From CAVVEQ01 sp963804865 (lineage in GTDB: Bacteria > Chloroflexota > Anaerolineae > Anaerolineales > Anaerolineaceae), in NCBI GenBank assembly GCA_963804865.1, contig CAWDSH010000009.1, positions 1 to 17,245 of the forward strand: 17,245 nt of DNA, in the 5' to 3' direction. A program made the position numbers and the translations under genes. Shown here piece by piece: positions 1 through 6,862 of the stretch. Under the pieces are notes generated by a model, which was given only the letters and a program-made list of their open reading frames with translations, ran no database searches and was not told the origin of the DNA. Numbering within the stretch: the stretch's first letter is position 1; each line of letters starts with the position of its first letter.

Positions 1-2394
1 AGCGGATGACGGAAACACCACCGGTTGAACCTGTCCAATTGTTCGCGAGGTATGCGCCCGTGCCGGAACCGTTGAAACGAGCCCAGTCGGCGAGCGATAT
101 CGCGCCGCCCGATATGAGGAGAAGGCCGTAACCGCCAGTATTGGCATCGAAATTCGAGCAAGCGATCGAAACCGCGCCGCCCTTGCTCTGGCAAACCCCA
201 CCGCTGACCAGGCAGTTATCAATGATCGCGCCCATACCCGAGTTGCCGGACGCGCTCGTTCTCTTGATGCTGACCGCGCCTTTACTGGTGATCTCGAGGC
301 CGGTTCCGCCGCAATTCTGGCTGAAGATATTGGTCAGGCGGCTGTAAAGGATGGAAACCCCGGCGGTGCCCACGCTGTTATCGATCCAGGCGCCAAAGGT
401 CTGGTTAAGCGTGCCTGGGAATCGGTGAGGGTGATCGCGCCTTTGCTGTAGACGATCAGACCGCTCGAGCCGGTGCTCTCGTTGAATTCGCTTTGCAGGA
501 TGGTCACGCCCGGGCTGGCGGCAGGGGTAATATTATCCAGCACAGCATTAGAGCCATCGTTGTAGCTGAAGCTTGAATAATTGATGTTGAACGCGCCGGC
601 AGAAGTGGCCGTGATCCCGGTGCTGTCGTTACCAATTGCGTGGCTATCATGAACGGTGACCGCGCCGTTTCCGTAGGCGTTATCCAGGAGGAAACCGTGG
701 TTGCTGTTATTGATGGCAGTTGCACCATTGACGATGATGTTGTGCCAGGTGAAGGCGAAAAGACCGTTCCCGCCTTCACCTTCAGCGCCCGGTACGCCCT
801 GGTTGTGGCTGAAGGAGTTGGGACCGTAAGTATCATAGATCAATATGGAGCCGGGCATGCCGCTGGTGGAGAGCCAGGCACCGGAGGTCGTGCTCCCGCT
901 GGTGTTCACATCGGCGGCGACGTTGTTCAACGTGATATTGCCTTTGGACCAGACGGTCAACCCTGTATGACGATTGTCGCTGAAGGTGGAACGGTAGATG
1001 TTGACGGTCGGGGCAGCGAGCGGGCTGAACATGGTGGTGATCAATTCCGCGCCTTCCGAAAGATTGCTGCTCGCGTTGACCTTGTCGAGAGTGATATTGC
1101 CACGGGATTGGATGACCAGTCCGGGGGCGAGGATACCGGGCGCGCTGTTCTCAAGAAAATCGCTTTCTGATACGCTGACGCTGCCGGTACCGGTCGAAGT
1201 GCAGAGGCCTGCGTCCATGTAACAGGCATCCGGCCAGGCGCCGTTACCGCCGGCGTTGCCCGCAGCGGTCAGCCCGGTCGCAGAGATAATGCCGGTCTTT
1301 GTGCCCAGGAACATGCCATGCAGCTCATTGTTGTTTGCCAACACGTTGAGCAGAGTGATATTGCCTTTCATATTCTCGTAGGCGTACAAGCCGCTGGCAT
1401 TCGTGCCGATCTCGGCAGTATTTTCGCTCGAAGAAGCACTGTTACGGATTTCCAGCCCACCCAGGGTGGAGATATTGGCACCATCGCCGTTGTTGTTGCT
1501 GGCGGAGATGCCGTTGATGGTGACCTTGCCATTGGTAGTGATCGCCAAGCCGGTCTGGAAGTTCTCTTCGAAGGCGCTGTTGCCGATGGTCACGCTGCCG
1601 GTGTTCTCAATGACCGCACCGCTATTCTGCGTATTGCCGCTGGATTTGACGCGGACGAGCGTGACCGTGCCAGTATGGTTGACGATCTTGATCCCCGGTC
1701 CTTCGCCGGTGTTTCGCACTGCCACGTCCTCGATCTTGACTACGCCGGCGCTGTCCATGATATAGATGCCGGCAAAGGGATCGTCAGCATCGGCAGTGAT
1801 GTTGAAACCGGTGATGATGAATCCCAGGTCGACGTTATTGATCCAGATATCGCCGGTGAGGTTGACCTGCGGGATGCCATCCACCACGGTGCCAATCAGG
1901 CCTTTCAGATTGTGGTAAAGGGGATCGCCATCACCAGGAACCGTCACGTACTCCGAATAACTATCTGCCTCCACGTAGATCATGCCGTCAGAGGGCAAAC
2001 CCGTGGTGGGGATGTAATCGATGGCAGCCTGGATGGGGTTCGAGCAGGGCTGAGGATCCGCAAGAAGTGGATCGCAATCGGCAAAGGTGAAATTGTAGGT
2101 GACCGCGCCCACCTTCTACCAGGGGTCGCCGCTTGCCAGGACCTCAGCGGTCTCCTCTACCGCAAGCGGAAGCGGCTCGCCGCTTTCATCCACGAGAGTG
2201 ACGCCGGTTTCGGCGGCATCTTCCAGGATGGGGGCGAGCTCGGCCACTTCTTCCTGTTGAAATTTCCTCCGGGGTAACCTCAGGTGGTGGTGTCTCGTCC
2301 TGCGCGTAGACCGGGACGGGTCAACGCAAAAGCTGCCAGCAGCGCGAGCATGATGGTGGCAGGAAGAATGAAAAGAGTAATGCTTTCGTTTCAT
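1..2394 (-). CDS. Paralogue 4: secreted parallel beta-helix repeat protein, C-terminus outside window, interrupted
   Basis: Role inferred: an exported structural or adhesive surface protein; no catalytic residues are recognisable. The start ATG (2392-2394) follows GGAGG at 2400-2404 by 5 bases. A hydrophobic signal segment (ILPATIMLALLAAFALT) and the VYAQDE-type cleavage region are readable but lie in shifted frames, so at least two indels fall between about 2250 and 2380. The conserved N-terminal block follows (TLVDESGEPLPLA, then GDPW). Next is an in-frame TAG at 2116-2118 where the other copies have TAC (Tyr), then a long uninterrupted frame of beta-helix coils. Two Cys follow the block (ADCDP...PCSNP). 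One single-base loss near 405-425 shifts the frame; after repair the coils (LNQTFGAWIDN, TGLEITSKGAVSI, ACSNFDANTGGYG) continue in one frame to base 1. Beta-helix fold: fairly sure. Function: unknown. It is transcribed from its own promoter and lies downstream of paralogue 3 and that gene's terminator. Confidence 0.8.
334..2112 (-). CDS. Main open frame of paralogue 4: beta-helix coils (592 codons)
   Basis: This is the longest intact part of paralogue 4. It opens on GTG at 2110-2112 only because of the TAG just upstream, so it is not an independent start: no ribosome binding site precedes it and the frame is the same as the signal-peptide part. In order it holds the end of the N-terminal block (VGAVTYNFTFADCDPL), the IQAAIDYI and GMIYVEADSYSEYV segment, the GLIGTVVDG turn, and about 20 short coils of the type NITLxNVxAxxN. 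A Cys pair (DACYMDAGLC) lies near 1196-1230. The last about 25 residues (after SQARLT) are out of frame and not real. Confidence 0.8.
   Translation of the reverse strand: MGAVTYNFTFADCDPLLADPQPCSNPIQAAIDYIPTTGLPSDGMIYVEADSYSEYVTVPGDGDPLYHNLKGLIGTVVDGIPQVNLTGDIWINNVDLGFIITGFNITADADDPFAGIYIMDSAGVVKIEDVAVRNTGEGPGIKIVNHTGTVTLVRVKSSGNTQNSGAVIENTGSVTIGNSAFEENFQTGLAITTNGKVTINGISASNNNGDGANISTLGGLEIRNSASSSENTAEIGTNASGLYAYENMKGNITLLNVLANNNELHGMFLGTKTGIISATGLTAAGNAGGNGAWPDACYMDAGLCTSTGTGSVSVSESDFLENSAPGILAPGLVIQSRGNITLDKVNASSNLSEGAELITTMFSPLAAPTVNIYRSTFSDNRHTGLTVWSKGNITLNNVAADVNTSGSTTSGAWLSTSGMPGSILIYDTYGPNSFSHNQGVPGAEGEGGNGLFAFTWHNIIVNGATAINNSNHGFLLDNAYGNGAVTVHDSHAIGNDSTGITATSAGAFNINYSSFSYNDGSNAVLDNITPAASPGVTILQSEFNESTGSSGLIVYSKGAITLTDSQARLTRPLAPGSITAWAPPGFPSFTAA
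2116..2394 (-). CDS. N-terminal piece of paralogue 4 (signal peptide and N-terminal block), ends at in-frame TAG
   Basis: The frame starts at the true ATG (MKRK) and ends at TAG 2116-2118. The translation of its middle (about residues 10-47) is nonsense, because two or more compensating indels put the real signal peptide and the PPPEVTPEEIS linker in other frames. The end (AELAPILEDAAETGV, TLVDESGEPLPLAVEE, LASGDPW) is clearly homologous to the same block in the other three genes. Confidence 0.65.
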   Translation of the reverse strand: MKRKHYSFHSSCHHHARAAGSFCVDPSRSTRRTRHHHLRLPRRKFQQEEVAELAPILEDAAETGVTLVDESGEPLPLAVEETAEVLASGDPW

Positions 2395-2399
2395 GATTT

Positions 2400-2404
2400 C
2401 CTCC
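2400..2404 (-). promoter_or_regulatory. Ribosome binding site of paralogue 4
   Basis: GGAGG on the minus strand, 5 bases before ATG 2392-2394, in the same CACGGAGGAAATC context as paralogue 3. It fixes the start although the frame behind it is damaged. Confidence 0.8.
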
Positions 2405-2472
2405 GTGACTATGTGATTATGTATGGCTCAGGTCATGGCAGCAAACGATCGACGGTGACCCCACATAATTTC

Positions 2473-2503
2473 ATTATAGGTCGTGGAAATTTAAAGATTT
2501 CAA
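2473..2503 (-). promoter_or_regulatory. Promoter of paralogue 4
   Basis: Perfect TATAAT at 2473-2478 on the minus strand. The best -35 candidate, TTGAAA at 2498-2503, is 19 bases away, longer than the 16 bases of paralogues 1 and 2; the distance to the upstream shared element is also 4 bases longer. The start site would be near 2466, giving a leader of about 72 nt. A GGGGTCA motif (2456-2462) falls at the very start of the leader, as in paralogues 1 and 3. Confidence 0.6.
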
Positions 2504-2517
2504 TAGGATTTTGGAGA

Positions 2518-2547
2518 TTTTAAGGTTTGCGGAGGGTGATTGTAAGG
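2518..2547 (-). promoter_or_regulatory. Shared 30-bp upstream element, copy 4
   Basis: On the minus strand it reads CCTTACAATCACCCTCCGC then AAACCTTAAAA. All four genes have this element at nearly the same distance from the -10 box. It contains 11-base phased similar units (TTACAATCACC, CTCCGCAAACC). Inferred activator site; the regulator is unknown. Confidence 0.55.
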
Positions 2548-2721
2548 ACCCCCCTCTCTAGGCCAGCCCCTCCCACCAGCCTTCCAGCCACGCCTGTCCT
2601 TCGGATCCCACCCCTCACCTCTCGCTTTGCTCGGGTGCGCCTGAGACCGCAGCCCCAAATATCCCGGAGAAGCATCCGGGACGCAAAAATAGCGAAACCA
2701 CATTTGGAGAGGGTAAATAGT
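2548..2721. other. Spacer between paralogues 3 and 4: no gene seen
   Basis: Low-complexity C-rich sequence (CCCCTCTC, GCCCCTCCCACC) with a small inverted repeat TCCCGGA/TCCGGGA near 2661-2680. Frames here on both strands have no ribosome binding site and no protein-like composition. The CCAAAT and GGGGAGGG-like stretches recall the other spacers, but this one has diverged more. Confidence 0.5.
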
Positions 2722-2762
2722 AAATCACCAGGCGCCGGGGAAGAGCTTCAGAATGATGGTAG

Positions 2763-2783
2763 GGGCACGGCACCGCCGTGCCC
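2763..2783. repeat. 9-bp perfect hairpin
   Basis: Arms GGGCACGGC (2763-2771) and GCCGTGCCC (2775-2783) with loop ACC. No T-run follows closely on either strand, so it is more likely a dispersed palindrome than a terminator. The matching site in the other filled spacer (about 6579-6591) starts the same way but has lost its symmetry. Confidence 0.7.
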
Positions 2784-2817
2784 TTGTAAGAAATCATCAT
2801 GTTTGTTGACTGTGGGT

Positions 2818-2938
2818 GAGATTGCCACGTCGGGCTACGCGGCCACTGCCCTTCGACCCTCGCTCCCACGTGCAGTATGCTCACCACCCCGTTATATTTA
2901 ACAAAGAGAAAACGGGGTGATTCGAGATCGCAATGACA
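2818..2938. repeat. Degenerate REP-like palindromic element
   Basis: The left end GAGATTGCCACGTCG and the right end ATCGCAATGACAAAC match the right-hand half of the complete element at 6636-6783. The middle has been replaced by unrelated sequence containing an inverted repeat CACCCCGTT (2885-2893)/AACGGGGTG (2911-2919). Confidence 0.55.
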
Positions 2939-2944
2939 AACCCA

Positions 2945-2980
2945 AATAAAAATCACCAGGCGCCGGGGAGGCGCCTGGTG
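2945..2980 (-). terminator. Rho-independent terminator of paralogue 3
   Basis: Perfect 11-bp stem: CACCAGGCGCC (2954-2964), loop GGGGA, GGCGCCTGGTG (2970-2980). On the minus strand it is followed by ATTTTTATT (2945-2953). It lies 30 bases after the repaired stop of paralogue 3. Confidence 0.88.
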
Positions 2981-2996
2981 GATGTATTGATATTAT

Positions 2997-3380
2997 TTAT
3001 TTGATCGAATCAGTGAATATAAATATTAGGATAGCCGATATTATTGGTATCGTTGCCGAAATACCAGGTTGTTGGTTAAAGTTGACTATCCCGGTACCAG
3101 CAAGGATATCCATCCCATTGCCACTATTGGCGATCATCACAGAATTGGAGACCACGACCTTATGGTTGTATGAATTGATTTCTATCCCATCGTCTAAATT
3201 GAGCATGCTGACGACTTTGGATAGAGTGACTATGCCATTGGAAATGATGACCAGACCATCGTACGAGTTGCTCCGCGCATTGACATTACTGACGATGAAA
3301 TTACCCAGACCGGTACCAACCTGGGAGTTGTCTGCAAATATTTCTCTGTTGCCATTATGGTCGGCATTGATGTTCTTCAA
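2997..3380 (-). CDS. Paralogue 3 fragment: last coils
   Basis: Coils NFIVSNVNARSNSYDGLVI and NGIVTLSKVVSMLN are beta-helix in type. After about residue 100 (GTGIVNF) the frame slips; the remaining residues to TAA 2997 are not the real C-terminus. Confidence 0.55.
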   Translation of the reverse strand: MKNINADHNGNREIFADNSQVGTGLGNFIVSNVNARSNSYDGLVIISNGIVTLSKVVSMLNLDDGIEINSYNHKVVVSNSVMIANSGNGMDILAGTGIVNFNQQPGISATIPIISAILIFIFTDSIK

Positions 3381-3499
3381 CGTGATCGCTCCCGTGGACT
3401 CTGTTCTTAAACCATATTGTGCATTTTCACTGAAAACATTTCCGCCGGTCGAGCCGGTTACGATGATGGAAGCATGGGTTGTTGAAGCATCATTTGTAA

Positions 3500-4111
3500 T
3501 TAAGCGCCGTAATAAGCATTATCAATCGCTCTCACATTGGAAAGGGTGATGGCTCCCAGGGTTTCAATATAGGTTCCCGTATGACCATTATGGGAGGCTT
3601 CACCGGAACTGAACTTGACTGCGCCATTCGAGAGCACGTAGATCCCGCGGTAGATGTTGTTGCTGGCGTAGACCTTGCTCAAGGTGACCGCAGGTTTGAG
3701 CGCGGCAACCGAATTGTTCTCCAGCCAGATGGCTGCATTGTCTCCATCAAATGTATCGTTGACAGTCACGTTGCTCAAAGTGATGGCGCCCTTGGACCGG
3801 ACATAAATGCCATAATATATGTTGCCGTTGGCGGTGAAGTTCTTGATGGTCACCGGTTTTGGCGCGGCATCAGCCGCCCATGTGTTGGTGACCTCCACCC
3901 CGTGTCCGCCGTTATTGTTGGCATGCCCGCCGCTGATCACCACGGGGCCGATGGTCGAGATGGTGATTCCAAAAAGACCGTTATCATCCACGCGGCAATT
4001 TGTCATGGTCACGCCCTTATTCAGCTCCTGCCAGACGCGAATGCCCTCTTCAAAGTTATCCAATACATTGACATTGGTCAAGGTTACCGTGCCGTTGGTA
4101 TGGATATCCAA
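3500..4111 (-). CDS. Paralogue 3 fragment: beta-helix coils (203 codons)
   Basis: Clean coils including DNFEEGIRVWQELNKGVTMT, TIGPVVISGGHANNNGG, PKPVTIKNFTANGN and GAITLSNVTVND. They align in order with paralogue 2 between about 8520 and 8050 (DGIRVWDG, FGPIVVTGSTFNNN, SPKPITLSKVTAEDN). The frame breaks after DNAYYGA near 3500. Confidence 0.65.
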   Translation of the reverse strand: MDIHTNGTVTLTNVNVLDNFEEGIRVWQELNKGVTMTNCRVDDNGLFGITISTIGPVVISGGHANNNGGHGVEVTNTWAADAAPKPVTIKNFTANGNIYYGIYVRSKGAITLSNVTVNDTFDGDNAAIWLENNSVAALKPAVTLSKVYASNNIYRGIYVLSNGAVKFSSGEASHNGHTGTYIETLGAITLSNVRAIDNAYYGA

Positions 4112-4475
4112 CCCCTGATTGCGGTTGTTATTGAAGCCCGAACATATCGATATCTGTGCTTTTGGGATTGGAGATTTTTACATAGCCGCTTCCAGCGGTG
4201 TTGTCCAACTCGGCGCCACATGCTGCCACGGAGGCATTATCCCAGGCGGCTGTGTTGGTGAGGATGATATTGCCCTTCGGATTCCACGTGCAGCCCGGTC
4301 AAGAAGTTATACCAGAAGTTGGCGTTGGCAGATGGTCACGCCCGGCGAAGGGGCTGGACCCGGACTTATTTACCAGCGTCAGCACCAGTTCCCGTATCGA
4401 GCTCTGGTTGGCTTCGATGGTGCTCAGCTTGATGGGACCGAAGGAATGATGCATACAGGTTGTCATCCCCATTGT

Positions 4476-4781
4476 TCAATGAAGGTTGCTGTTGGCAACG
4501 GTGACACCCGGCCGTGGAACCCGGATGATCGTTGATAAGAGTGAGCACCATCGTTCAAGGTTTTCGATGAAATTTGAATATTTAACAGAGATGGCTCCAT
4601 CGCTGTAAATATAAATGCCGTCAACCCCGTTATGATTGAACTGATTATAGGCGGTGGATGTGCCGCTGATGGATACGCCCGGGGTTGCACCATAGGTGTT
4701 ATCCACATAGACGCCATAACTGCCGCTGGCGTTGTTCGAAGCCGAGATCTTGCTCAAAGTGACCACACCTTTTGAGTACAT
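4476..4781 (-). CDS. Paralogue 3 fragment: coils just before the missing central segment
   Basis: GVVTLSKISASNNASG, YGVYVDNTYGATPGVSISG and DGIYIYSDGAISVKYSNF match paralogue 2 around 10180-9990. After SNFIEN the frame slips; the next recognisable coils (4300-4120) correspond to a point about 1.3 kb further on in paralogue 2. Confidence 0.55.
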   Translation of the reverse strand: MYSKGVVTLSKISASNNASGSYGVYVDNTYGATPGVSISGTSTAYNQFNHNGVDGIYIYSDGAISVKYSNFIENLERWCSLLSTIIRVPRPGVTVANSNLH

Positions 4782-4964
4782 TTGATACCCGTCGTGATAA
4801 CGTTGTTATCGAACCAACCCGTGGTGACCTTGACCGGCGCAGCGATCTGCGAATAGCGGTTGTCCAGGTATGCGCCGCTGGGATTATTGGTGCCGCTTGT
4901 GTTTCCTGATGCGGACACATTCGTCAGGGTGATGGCGCCCCGCGCGACAACATGGAGCCCATAA

Positions 4965-5531
4965 TCAGGACCAGCAGTTTTCATCGAAGCTGCTGTTCTT
5001 GATGATGACCGTGCCGCTGCCCGCCCAAGTACAAACACCACCGCCCAGGTTGGAAGTTTGGATGAAGGTTCGATTACCATTATTATTGGCGTTCACGCCG
5101 GTAAAGGAAACTGCGCCCATGGTATAGAAGGAGTTTCCAAAGACGTTGTTTTCCATGACAACATTTGACAGGGTGATGGCGGCGGTGGGGATTGCTGTCG
5201 CGAGCGAGTAGACATTGTTTATGCCATAGGTGGAATTATTGGAGAACACGCTGTTCTTGATGTTTAGCTTACCGCTCTGAAGGACATACAACCCAAATTC
5301 GCCACCGGTAGTTCCATAGACGGTGACGCCGGTGAGGCTGACGGAGCCGCGCGTGGCGACGGTCAGGCCGCCAACACGGTCGGTCATATCACTGGCATTA
5401 TTATTGAAGCTGCTGTTGGTGATGGTCACGCCGCCAGTGCCAAGGCGGTTATCGATCAGCGCACCGCCACCGGCATTGCCATCCACCTTTGCGCGGGTGA
5501 TGGTCACTGACCGTTGTGATTGGTGACTCAA
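4965..5531 (-). CDS. Paralogue 3 fragment: first coils (188 codons)
   Basis: From VTITRAKVDGNAGGGALIDN to GSGTVIIKNSSFDENC this aligns module by module with paralogue 2 from about 10930 to 10400. It keeps the second Cys of the conserved Cys loop (GGGVCTWAG) but not the first. An extra Cys ends the segment. Confidence 0.65.
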   Translation of the reverse strand: MSHQSQRSVTITRAKVDGNAGGGALIDNRLGTGGVTITNSSFNNNASDMTDRVGGLTVATRGSVSLTGVTVYGTTGGEFGLYVLQSGKLNIKNSVFSNNSTYGINNVYSLATAIPTAAITLSNVVMENNVFGNSFYTMGAVSFTGVNANNNGNRTFIQTSNLGGGVCTWAGSGTVIIKNSSFDENCWS

Positions 5532-6296
5532 GTCCGTGCCCTAAGGCTGAAGCTATTGTTCACATCCACATCTTCGATTTTGACTGCCCCGGACGAGTCA
5601 TCAGATCGAGATCGCCGCAAACCGGTGGAATTGAATGATCTCAAACCGGTGACGGTGAAGCCGGAAGTGCAGCCTTCGACATGCGAATACTGCCAGCGGT
5701 CAGATCGTTGCAGGCGAACCGATCCACGACCGTGCCGATAGATCCTTTAAAACCCGCATATACGGGATATGTTGCCACATTGACATTTGACTATCGGAGA
5801 TCTGTAAGGTTCCAGCTTCAACATAGATCAAACCATCGGAAGGCAGATCCTGTGGTGGATCTTATACGTTAACGCCGCCTCAATTGGATCAGTGCAAGCC
5901 GTTGTAGCGCCTGATCCAGAGGGTCGCAATCCGCGGAGGTGAAGTTGATAGGTCTGTTGTTCCCACTTTGTACCAGGGATCAGCCATTGACAGTCTTCAG
6001 CAAGTGAAACAGCTTCGTCGGTGGATCCACGGATGACCCCGGCTTCGGGCCAGGGTTTCGCCACGAGGGTGACGCCGGTCTTCAACGACCTCTTCAATCC
6101 CGGGGCCGCTGTCGGCGGGACTTCTTATACTCGAACGACGGGCGGCTGGATTTCGGCAGACATCGCGGACTCGGACGGCGTCTCAGCCGGCACCACGTCC
6201 TGCGCGTAGACGGGCGCGACGAGGATAAAGGCTGCCAGCAATGGAGGCCGAAGATAGGAGGCAGCAAGAATAGCGACATCTTCGTTTCATTGATTT

Positions 6297-6301
6297 CCTC
6301 C
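6297..6301 (-). promoter_or_regulatory. Ribosome binding site of paralogue 3
   Basis: GGAGG on the minus strand, 6 bases before ATG 6288-6290. It decides the start, because no long frame begins there. Confidence 0.75.
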
Positions 6302-6367
6302 GTGAATATGAAATTATGGATTGCAGGGATTAGTAACGAATGAACGATGATGACCCCACGATCTTCC

Positions 6368-6393
6368 ATTATAGTCGGGGTTTGAGAAATCAA
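6368..6393 (-). promoter_or_regulatory. Promoter of paralogue 3
   Basis: TATAAT at 6368-6373 (minus). The -35 candidate TTGATT at 6388-6393 gives a short 14-base spacer; TATTGA at 16 bases is an alternative. The start site would be near 6361, the leader about 71 nt. GGGGTCA at 6351-6357 sits at the leader start. Confidence 0.55.
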
Positions 6394-6408
6394 TAGGTTC
6401 TAGGAAGA

Positions 6409-6437
6409 TTTAAGGTTTGCGGAGGGTGATTGTAAGG
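6409..6437 (-). promoter_or_regulatory. Shared upstream element, copy 3
   Basis: Identical to the copy before paralogue 4 (CCTTACAATCACCCTCCGC, AAACCTTAAA) apart from one missing T. It lies 38 bases from the -10 box to its TAAGG edge, against 39 in paralogues 1 and 2. Confidence 0.55.
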
Positions 6438-6472
6438 AAGAGAGAAATAAGCCCCTCCTGTTCTTCGGACAT

Positions 6473-6501
6473 CCTCCCCAAATGCTTCGCATTTAGGGAG
6501 G
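6473..6501. repeat. 13-bp imperfect hairpin in spacer
   Basis: CCTCCCCAAATGC (6473-6485) pairs with GCATTTAGGGAGG (6489-6501) with one mismatch and loop TTC. It belongs to the same family of CCCCAAAT...ATTTGGGG palindromes as the one at 11979-12002. Probably a dispersed intergenic repeat. Confidence 0.6.
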
Positions 6502-6538
6502 CCTACCTCGATGGTATTTGGGGAGGGAAGGGTGGGGT

Positions 6539-6811
6539 AAATCACCAGGTGCCGGGGAGAACTACCCAAATGATGGTAGGGGGACGGCGAACCGGTATAG
6601 TAGCCCGGGCGGCTCTGAGTACTGCAAGACTCTTATTGTCATTGCGAGGAGCGCCGTGATCTTCGGCGCGACGCGGCAATCTCATAAAGGGTTAAAGATC
6701 GATTTGCATTTCTGGTATCGACTCCAAATGAGATTGCCACGTCAGCACTCGGAAAGGCACCGAGTGCTTCCTCGCAATGACAAACATTAAAAATCACCAG
6801 GCGCCGGGGAG
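6539..6811. repeat. Inserted block flanked by a 21-bp direct repeat of half the terminator (filled site)
   Basis: AATCACCAGGTGCCGGGGA at 6540-6558 matches AATCACCAGGCGCCGGGGA at 6792-6810 with one difference (20 of 21 over the full repeat). The left copy is preceded by GGGAGGGAAGGGTGGGGTA, exactly what precedes the intact terminator after paralogue 1 (12002-12018). That terminator therefore looks like the empty site and this is the filled one. The block holds an ATGATGGTAGGGGGACGGC stretch and a complete REP palindrome. Confidence 0.65.
6636..6783. repeat. Two-unit inverted REP-like element (148 bp)
   Basis: 15-bp perfect terminal inverted repeats TTGTCATTGCGAGGA (6636-6650) and TCCTCGCAATGACAA (6769-6783), and an inner inverted pair GGCAATCTCAT (6675-6685)/ATGAGATTGCC (6728-6738). 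Each half also folds alone: GCGCC/GGCGC on the left, AGCACTCGG/CCGAGTGCT on the right. This is the two-units-head-to-head form of bacterial REP/BIME elements. No transposase is nearby. Confidence 0.8.
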
Positions 6812-6821
6812 GCGCCTGGTG
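6786..6821 (-). terminator. Rho-independent terminator of paralogue 2
   Basis: Stem CACCAGGCGCC (6795-6805) and GGCGCCTGGTG (6811-6821), loop GGGGA, followed on the minus strand by ATTTTTAAT. It starts about 40 bases past the stop of paralogue 2. Stem and loop are identical to those after paralogues 1 and 3. Confidence 0.88.
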
Positions 6822-6862
6822 GGGAATGAATGGAAATTTTCGATCAGCTTAGAACCGGATTT

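Larger units (their letters stand above)
2722..2970. repeat. Inserted block flanked by a 20-bp direct repeat of half the terminator (filled site)
   Basis: AATCACCAGGCGCCGGGGA occurs at 2723-2741 and again at 2951-2969 (one more A on the left matches too). Only the right copy goes on to complete the hairpin arm. Between them (2742-2949) lie an ATGATGGTAGGGGCACGGC stretch, a 9-bp hairpin and a degenerate REP palindrome. The spacer after paralogue 2 has the same arrangement; the spacer after paralogue 1 has a single intact hairpin. It reads as an insertion that duplicated its flank. Confidence 0.6.
3010..6290 (-). pseudogene. Paralogue 3: secreted beta-helix repeat protein, shorter version, many frameshifts
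   Basis: Start ATG 6288-6290 (MKRR), 6 bases after GGAGG. The signal peptide (LFLLPPIFGL, then AFILVAPVYAQD) and the linker are in different frames, so the first 700 bases carry many indels. Coils from 5531 on are colinear with paralogue 2: VTITNSSFNNN, GGLTVATRGSVSLTGV, CTWAGSGTVIIKNSSF, then a jump from YIYSDGAISVKYSNF to NIILTNTAAWDN that omits about 950 bases of paralogue 2, including its central Cys/calcium-loop segment. About 680 more bases are missing near the C-terminus. The frame ends at TAA 2997, but one frame over it reads YFGNDTNNIGYPNIYIH then TGA at 3010-3012, matching the tails of paralogues 1 and 2, so 3010 is the likely true end. It could be a real pseudogene or a functional gene in error-rich sequence. 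Repaired length is about 1,090 residues. Confidence 0.7.

Noticed and set aside
640..1170. 176-codon plus-strand open frame
   Set aside because: Shadow of paralogue 4 coils; the minus-strand frame is longer and clearly protein-like.
334..2112. Pectate lyase or other carbohydrate-active enzyme annotation from the beta-helix fold
   Set aside because: No recognisable catalytic Asp/Arg/Lys cluster or polysaccharide lyase motif; the coils are uniform Asn/Gly/Thr/Val repeats.
1318..2277. 319-codon plus-strand open frame opposite paralogue 4
   Set aside because: Antisense shadow of the coils and N-terminal block, with the same low-information repeat text as the other shadows; no start signals.
2527..2901. 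Plus- and minus-strand frames of 110-125 codons in the spacer between paralogues 3 and 4
   Set aside because: Composition is that of C-rich spacer and palindromes; both strands are equally open, with no ribosome binding site and no domain.
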